A stretch of 9,715 nt of DNA from Verrucomicrobiota bacterium (GTDB lineage: Bacteria; Verrucomicrobiota; Verrucomicrobiia; Chthoniobacterales; JAFAMB01), in the NCBI GenBank assembly GCA_019241095.1, contig JAFAXJ010000633.1, forward strand, positions 1-9,715, read 5' to 3'. Made by a program: the position numbers and the translations under genes. The notes under the pieces are model-generated. The model was not told where the DNA came from. It was given only the letters and a program-made list of their open reading frames with translations, and did no database searches. This document shows, piece after piece, positions 6,083 through 9,715 of this stretch; position 1 is the stretch's first letter, and each line of letters opens with the position of its first letter.

Positions 6083-7882
6083 CTAGTCAGATGAAGCAAC
6101 AGAATGATCCAAAAGCTTACTAAATCGGACGAAGTCTTTCTCGCTTACAAGGAATGTTCCGTCAGTCTCACTACAAATTCCGTAACGCTGATCTGAACCA
6201 TTCAGCGAACCGAATTTCAGATTAAGTGCGCGTTCAACCCCCTCCAAACGGTATCGAACGACGATTGTCAGTACCGGTTTCTGCAATCCCGCATCTTCTG
6301 TCTCGGGGCTCCATGCTACGGCACGCAAGCTCGTCAATGAATTCAGCCCCAACTGGATTTCAGAATCTTTTTGATCAGGAGCCCTGCCTTGCACCACCCA
6401 CTTTCCGTCTGGTGTCCTGGTCAACTCGCCAGTATCACCGCTGTTGTTCTCCAGTCGCACACTGACGATTTCTTCACGACTCAAGTTTGTAATTTGGAGC
6501 GACTTGAAATTCGACTCTGCAGTTGGAAAAGAGTGGGCCAAATCTTCCGGAATCAAGAAAATGCAAGGCTCTTGCTCGATTCTGGCATATGTAAATCCAT
6601 TATTAGAATTTCCCAATGCCAGCGTGCTTAGAACAATCTCCCCGGCGTTAGCCTCTGCTGTATTTTCTGAAGCGTAGGAGCTGAAGGTAATTCTGACTTT
6701 AGGATTCGCTAGCCCGTACTTCTCAAGGTCTGTTGCCGTGTCAGCCACAAACTCGCTGACCTCGTTTTTATTGAGTTGCTGCATCAGATGATCAATAACT
6801 TCACCATTGGCCCTCGGATAATTAGAGCTGAGGAATCGCCAGCTGTGCTCCTGCCGGCTTAAGATCAAGCTGTTTTTCCCTGGCATCTCAATGGAAATGC
6901 GGTCAACTAGATCAGGATTAATCCTGGCGATCTTCCGATCGCGCAAATCGTCTGGAGAAATATCGAAGAGGTCCGAAAATTTTTTTGCGACTTCCACTAC
7001 GGAATTACGCTCTGCAAGACGAGCATAGACCATTTTTGAATTGGCGTTTACAGGTCCTCCTATCTGGATTTTCGCTTGGTTCTCGGTCTCGGAAGATAAT
7101 ACGATGGTCTGTTTACCGGTGTCTAGCCCGGTGAGACTCAAATTGACGAGAGCATCGGGAACAAACGACTGAATCTGATAGCTCGCAACCGTTTTCAACA
7201 GTTCATAGACCGCATCGTTGCTGGCTCGCGTTCGTACAGGGCGAAAAAGCTCCCAATTACCTTGCTCACGACGTAGTTCGATCTCACCTCCGTCTTCCCT
7301 CAACTCAATTTTGCTGACTGCGCTTGGCAGAAATGGTATCAATCTGTGATCGCGGAAATCTTCTGGTTTTTTCGTTATTGTATTCTTCAGATCGTCGTTT
7401 ACTACATACACGATGTCCTCATCGACGGATCTTAGATAACTCTTACCTGCCACAGCGGATTCGCGGCCAAACTCAATTTCATTTTTGAGCTGTTTGCCTT
7501 GCAGCTTAAGACGAAGCCTTGGCTTATATAGGCCAAAGTCCTTTAGTCTTTCACGCTTTTGATTTCCTCGACCTAGATCGGCGATGTAATCGTCCGGACG
7601 CAGAAATTCGAGAGCAGTGAGCAATTGATCAATCAGGCCTTCATCGGCCGAATCCTGCCAAGGCGCAGAAAGCTTCCAACCCTCATCCGTGCTGTCTGCC
7701 TGAATAGTCTGGTCACCATTGTAGATAGTAAAAGATTGTATCTCGTTGCGCGCGATCTTGAACGGCTGAGCATAGTACTCGGCGAGGTCTCGGGTATTTT
7801 TGGAACGCCGATCCAAAACGAGAATGAAAATACCGAGAAACACTGCAACCATGAGCAGGATAAATGTAGTCCGAAGCTTCAT
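6083..7882 (-). CDS. DUF4340 domain protein, membrane-anchored, with four internal repeats
   Basis: 599 residues with an N-terminal membrane anchor (residues 6-24) followed by a long extracytoplasmic part, as in DUF4340 proteins found beside GldG-like genes. The biochemical role is unknown. I see four similar modules centred on tryptophans W69, W210, W348 and W495, about 140 residues apart. Each has a beta-rich run, then W-x-(L/F/V), then, in the first three modules, a helix such as LIDQLLTALEF, AVYELLKTVAS or VIDHLMQQLNK. The helix after W495 is less clear. Motifs between modules also recur: KPEDFRDHRL (172-181) and SPDDLRDRKI (309-318) at the ends of modules 1 and 2. The ATG lies 2 nt after the GldG-like stop, with AGGCGG about 8 nt upstream, so translational coupling is likely. 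No signal cleavage site or catalytic motif stands out; a structural partner of the transporter is my inference. Confidence 0.85.
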   Translation of the reverse strand: MKLRTTFILLMVAVFLGIFILVLDRRSKNTRDLAEYYAQPFKIARNEIQSFTIYNGDQTIQADSTDEGWKLSAPWQDSADEGLIDQLLTALEFLRPDDYIADLGRGNQKRERLKDFGLYKPRLRLKLQGKQLKNEIEFGRESAVAGKSYLRSVDEDIVYVVNDDLKNTITKKPEDFRDHRLIPFLPSAVSKIELREDGGEIELRREQGNWELFRPVRTRASNDAVYELLKTVASYQIQSFVPDALVNLSLTGLDTGKQTIVLSSETENQAKIQIGGPVNANSKMVYARLAERNSVVEVAKKFSDLFDISPDDLRDRKIARINPDLVDRISIEMPGKNSLILSRQEHSWRFLSSNYPRANGEVIDHLMQQLNKNEVSEFVADTATDLEKYGLANPKVRITFSSYASENTAEANAGEIVLSTLALGNSNNGFTYARIEQEPCIFLIPEDLAHSFPTAESNFKSLQITNLSREEIVSVRLENNSGDTGELTRTPDGKWVVQGRAPDQKDSEIQLGLNSLTSLRAVAWSPETEDAGLQKPVLTIVVRYRLEGVERALNLKFGSLNGSDQRYGICSETDGTFLVSEKDFVRFSKLLDHSVASSD

Positions 7883-7884
7883 TT

Positions 7885-9381
7885 TTAGCGCCGCCTAAGC
7901 ATCCAGGCACTCGCGCCTAATAATGCCATAAGCAAAGGCATGGCTACTACCGTTAGTAGCACGATCTTATCCATTTGAGTGTCTGAAAGATTGAGAGTGA
8001 AGGTCCTTAAGACTTTAGGGGCAATCGCTACCATTCGCTCTCTACCAGCTAACCAATTCAGTGTTATCAGAATGAAATCAACGTCCTGGGGCGAACGGGT
8101 AAGACATTCATTACCAAGAAAATCGGCATTTCCTAAAACAAACATTCGAGAAGAAGACCCTACATCCAGCCGCACGTCTGCTACCGAGCCCTTTTCTAAA
8201 GCGACGCCGAAAGCAAGCGGGGGAGGTAAATCGACTCCCTGCTTATAGGTCGCATCCTCCTTGTCGAGATCTCCCTTTTTGCCCCAGTAATCTGATACAG
8301 CCGGAGTTAAACTTTTCGTGCCGCTGACTCCGATCTCAGACGTTTTTCTGGAGTCAAGCTGGATCGAGCTAGTACCGCCTGGAAAGAAACCGGTCGCCTG
8401 ACTTAAAGATCTTAAAAACGGGGTCTCGGGAAGAAACTGAGTGTAGACATCCAAAGTTTGTTTTGGGCCTTCTATTCCAGCCGGTAGCTGAGAAATGATC
8501 AAATCATCATCAACGGTTATGCCATGCTGCTCGAGGAATTGCTTCAATCTGGGCGTCTTGTATTTAGGGTCAAGCAAAATCAACACGCGCCCATGGTCGT
8601 TCCAGTAAGCTTGGAGCAATGCGATTTCTCGGTCGCTCAGATCATACCGTGGTCCCAGCAAAACCACGACCGACAGTGCGGCAGGAATTTTATCTATTCC
8701 AGATAAACTTAAGGTTTCCAGTCGGATGTTTTGCCGCTCGACGTAGTCTCTGAAACTACTAAAACTCTCGGACTCTACATCCGGTTCACCATGCCCTGTT
8801 ACGAATGCGATCCTGGGAGCTTTGTCTTCTATCAGCTCTAAAAGTGCACTAGTGATAACCTGTTCACCACGAAAAGCGCGAATTTGAGGCGATTCGTCGA
8901 ACATTCCAGGACTTCCATAGTCAAGCATATCCGCCACTCTCACCACTTTCGCCCTGCCTTGGTAATCGATGACAACGGAGTTTTCCCGAGCCTCAAAGTT
9001 ATACTTGAGCTGCAGTTCTCGAGCTCTAGTGATATCTCGATAGGGGTTTATAGTTTCGACTTCTAATTTCCTTCCTCCGGCAAACTCGTACTCGCGCAGT
9101 AAATTTTGGACATCTCCTGCTATAGCCGACGAAGGTGATTGGGAAGTTGGTGAAAAGAAAACATAAATGTGAACACTTTTCTTTAATGAGCGCAGCGCCT
9201 TTTTTGTTAATTCTGATAATGCAAACTTGTTATCTCGGGATAAATCCCATCGCTTATATCGGGTAAAGCCCAGATAGTTGATCATTAGAACAATGATCGC
9301 GACGATCACAATCTGAGCACTAACATTCAGCCCGATCCGAAACCGTCCGGTATGCACCAGACTAGAGACTTTATTAGCCAT
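7885..9381 (-). CDS. GldG-like ABC transporter auxiliary protein
   Basis: 498 residues of the ABC-type uncharacterised transport auxiliary family (GldG-like). A membrane helix at about 17-38 is followed by YKRWDLSRDNKFALSE and LRSLKKSVHIYVFFSP (the N-terminal extracytoplasmic domain). Next come VTGHGEPD (194-201), GPRYDLSDREIALLQAYW (243-260) and RVLILLDP (265-272), which are family hallmarks of the globular domain. GNADFLGN and LITLNWLAGRE lie near 417-448, and a second helix at about 472-494 ends in RRR. Thus the bulk lies outside the cytoplasm between two anchors. In Bacteroidota GldF/GldG are needed for gliding; homologues elsewhere have no settled role, so I do not give the name gldG. 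It follows the permease gene by 71 nt and precedes the DUF4340 gene by 2 nt. No strong Shine-Dalgarno is seen before ATG 9381. Confidence 0.9.
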   Translation of the reverse strand: MANKVSSLVHTGRFRIGLNVSAQIVIVAIIVLMINYLGFTRYKRWDLSRDNKFALSELTKKALRSLKKSVHIYVFFSPTSQSPSSAIAGDVQNLLREYEFAGGRKLEVETINPYRDITRARELQLKYNFEARENSVVIDYQGRAKVVRVADMLDYGSPGMFDESPQIRAFRGEQVITSALLELIEDKAPRIAFVTGHGEPDVESESFSSFRDYVERQNIRLETLSLSGIDKIPAALSVVVLLGPRYDLSDREIALLQAYWNDHGRVLILLDPKYKTPRLKQFLEQHGITVDDDLIISQLPAGIEGPKQTLDVYTQFLPETPFLRSLSQATGFFPGGTSSIQLDSRKTSEIGVSGTKSLTPAVSDYWGKKGDLDKEDATYKQGVDLPPPLAFGVALEKGSVADVRLDVGSSSRMFVLGNADFLGNECLTRSPQDVDFILITLNWLAGRERMVAIAPKVLRTFTLNLSDTQMDKIVLLTVVAMPLLMALLGASAWMLRRR

Positions 9382-9452
9382 TCAAAACGAACTGACCCGG
9401 CATACATGGGACGGCTATACGCCATGCTGACTTGTTAACAATCATTAAGCAA

Positions 9453-9715
9453 CTATCCCTTCCAGCGTCGATACTGAAAAACGTGATAGGTAATCACTAA
9501 AACTAGAACCGCTACGCTTGGATAGAAAAGCAAAGCGCGCGAATCGACAATACCTCGAGAAAACGAATCCATGTGATCCACCTGCGCTACGTACGCTGTG
9601 AGTTCTCGAAGCATCCTCGAATTAGCGCTCAGCACGTAATTGATTAACGTCAAAGAGAAGAATCCAGTGATGAGAACGAACGTCATCATGGCAGCGACGA
9701 TCTGGTTTGAGGTAA
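9453..9715 (-). CDS. ABC-2 type permease, C-terminal fragment (cut by window edge)
   Basis: An open frame enters from the right edge and ends at TAG 9453-9455, giving the last 86 residues. It begins TSNQIVAAMMTF, a helix continues to about residue 34, a hydrophilic stretch contains VDHMDSFSRGIVDSRAL, and a final helix precedes YRRWKG. The pattern (S/T)NQIVAA, then H-x-x-x-F-x-x-G-x-(I/V)-D, then a last helix ending in RRW is typical of GldF-like ABC-2 permeases paired with GldG-like proteins. The ATG at 9687-9689 is internal, not the start. The protein would form the membrane channel or extruder part of the complex; the ATPase gene is expected further to the right. Confidence 0.85.
   Translation of the reverse strand, partial: TSNQIVAAMMTFVLITGFFSLTLINYVLSANSRMLRELTAYVAQVDHMDSFSRGIVDSRALLFYPSVAVLVLVITYHVFQYRRWKG

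Noticed and set aside
6226..6677. Overlapping plus-strand open frames of 77-86 codons inside the DUF4340 gene
   Set aside because: They are shadow frames opposite a clear long gene, with no family resemblance.
7965..7975. TTATCCAT-like sequence resembling a DnaA box
   Set aside because: Only 7 of 9 positions match and it lies isolated inside the GldG-like coding region.

Overview
The window looks like a chromosomal core segment from a free-living bacterium of moderate GC. It holds a replication-initiation neighbourhood (dnaA, dnaN) followed on the same strand by a tRNA-Leu and a menaquinone-pathway methyltransferase. Facing these from the right end is an ABC-2 transporter accessory cassette. 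Several things suggest Verrucomicrobiota: the style of the DnaA protein (N-terminal wording, and RDHGT in the DNA-binding signature), the menaquinone-type methyltransferase, the SSS symporter, the GldG/DUF4340 pair and the sparse Shine-Dalgarno sequences. This is a judgement from recognition, not from a search, and I hold it at about 0.55.

Left part (1-2228): a 563-residue sodium:solute symporter of unknown substrate. Its start codon overlaps the stop of a 10-codon leader reading frame (TAATG), and its stop codon sits in a perfect 17-bp palindrome. A 335-nt gap before dnaA carries three helically phased DnaA-box-like repeats beside an AT-rich stretch. A perfect TTATCCACA box lies just inside the dnaA reading frame. 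Together these make the gap the best candidate for dnaA autoregulation and possibly oriC.

Middle part (2229-5828): dnaA (initiator), dnaN (sliding clamp), a gap with an inverted GCTCGT-rich repeat, tRNA-Leu(CAG), and a MenG/UbiE-type methyltransferase whose ATG begins 9 nt after the tRNA. recF and gyrB do not follow dnaN.

Right part (5829-9715): a 254-nt convergent gap with repeats and a possible terminator. On the minus strand follow, in order of transcription, the C-terminal end of an ABC-2 permease (cut by the window edge), a GldG-like membrane-anchored auxiliary protein, and a DUF4340 protein that appears to be built of four tandem modules of about 140 residues. The last two genes are 2 nt apart and almost certainly co-translated. 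The likely product is a membrane complex whose ATPase gene would lie beyond the right edge; its substrate is unknown. I see no CRISPR array, insertion sequence, prophage or defence gene.
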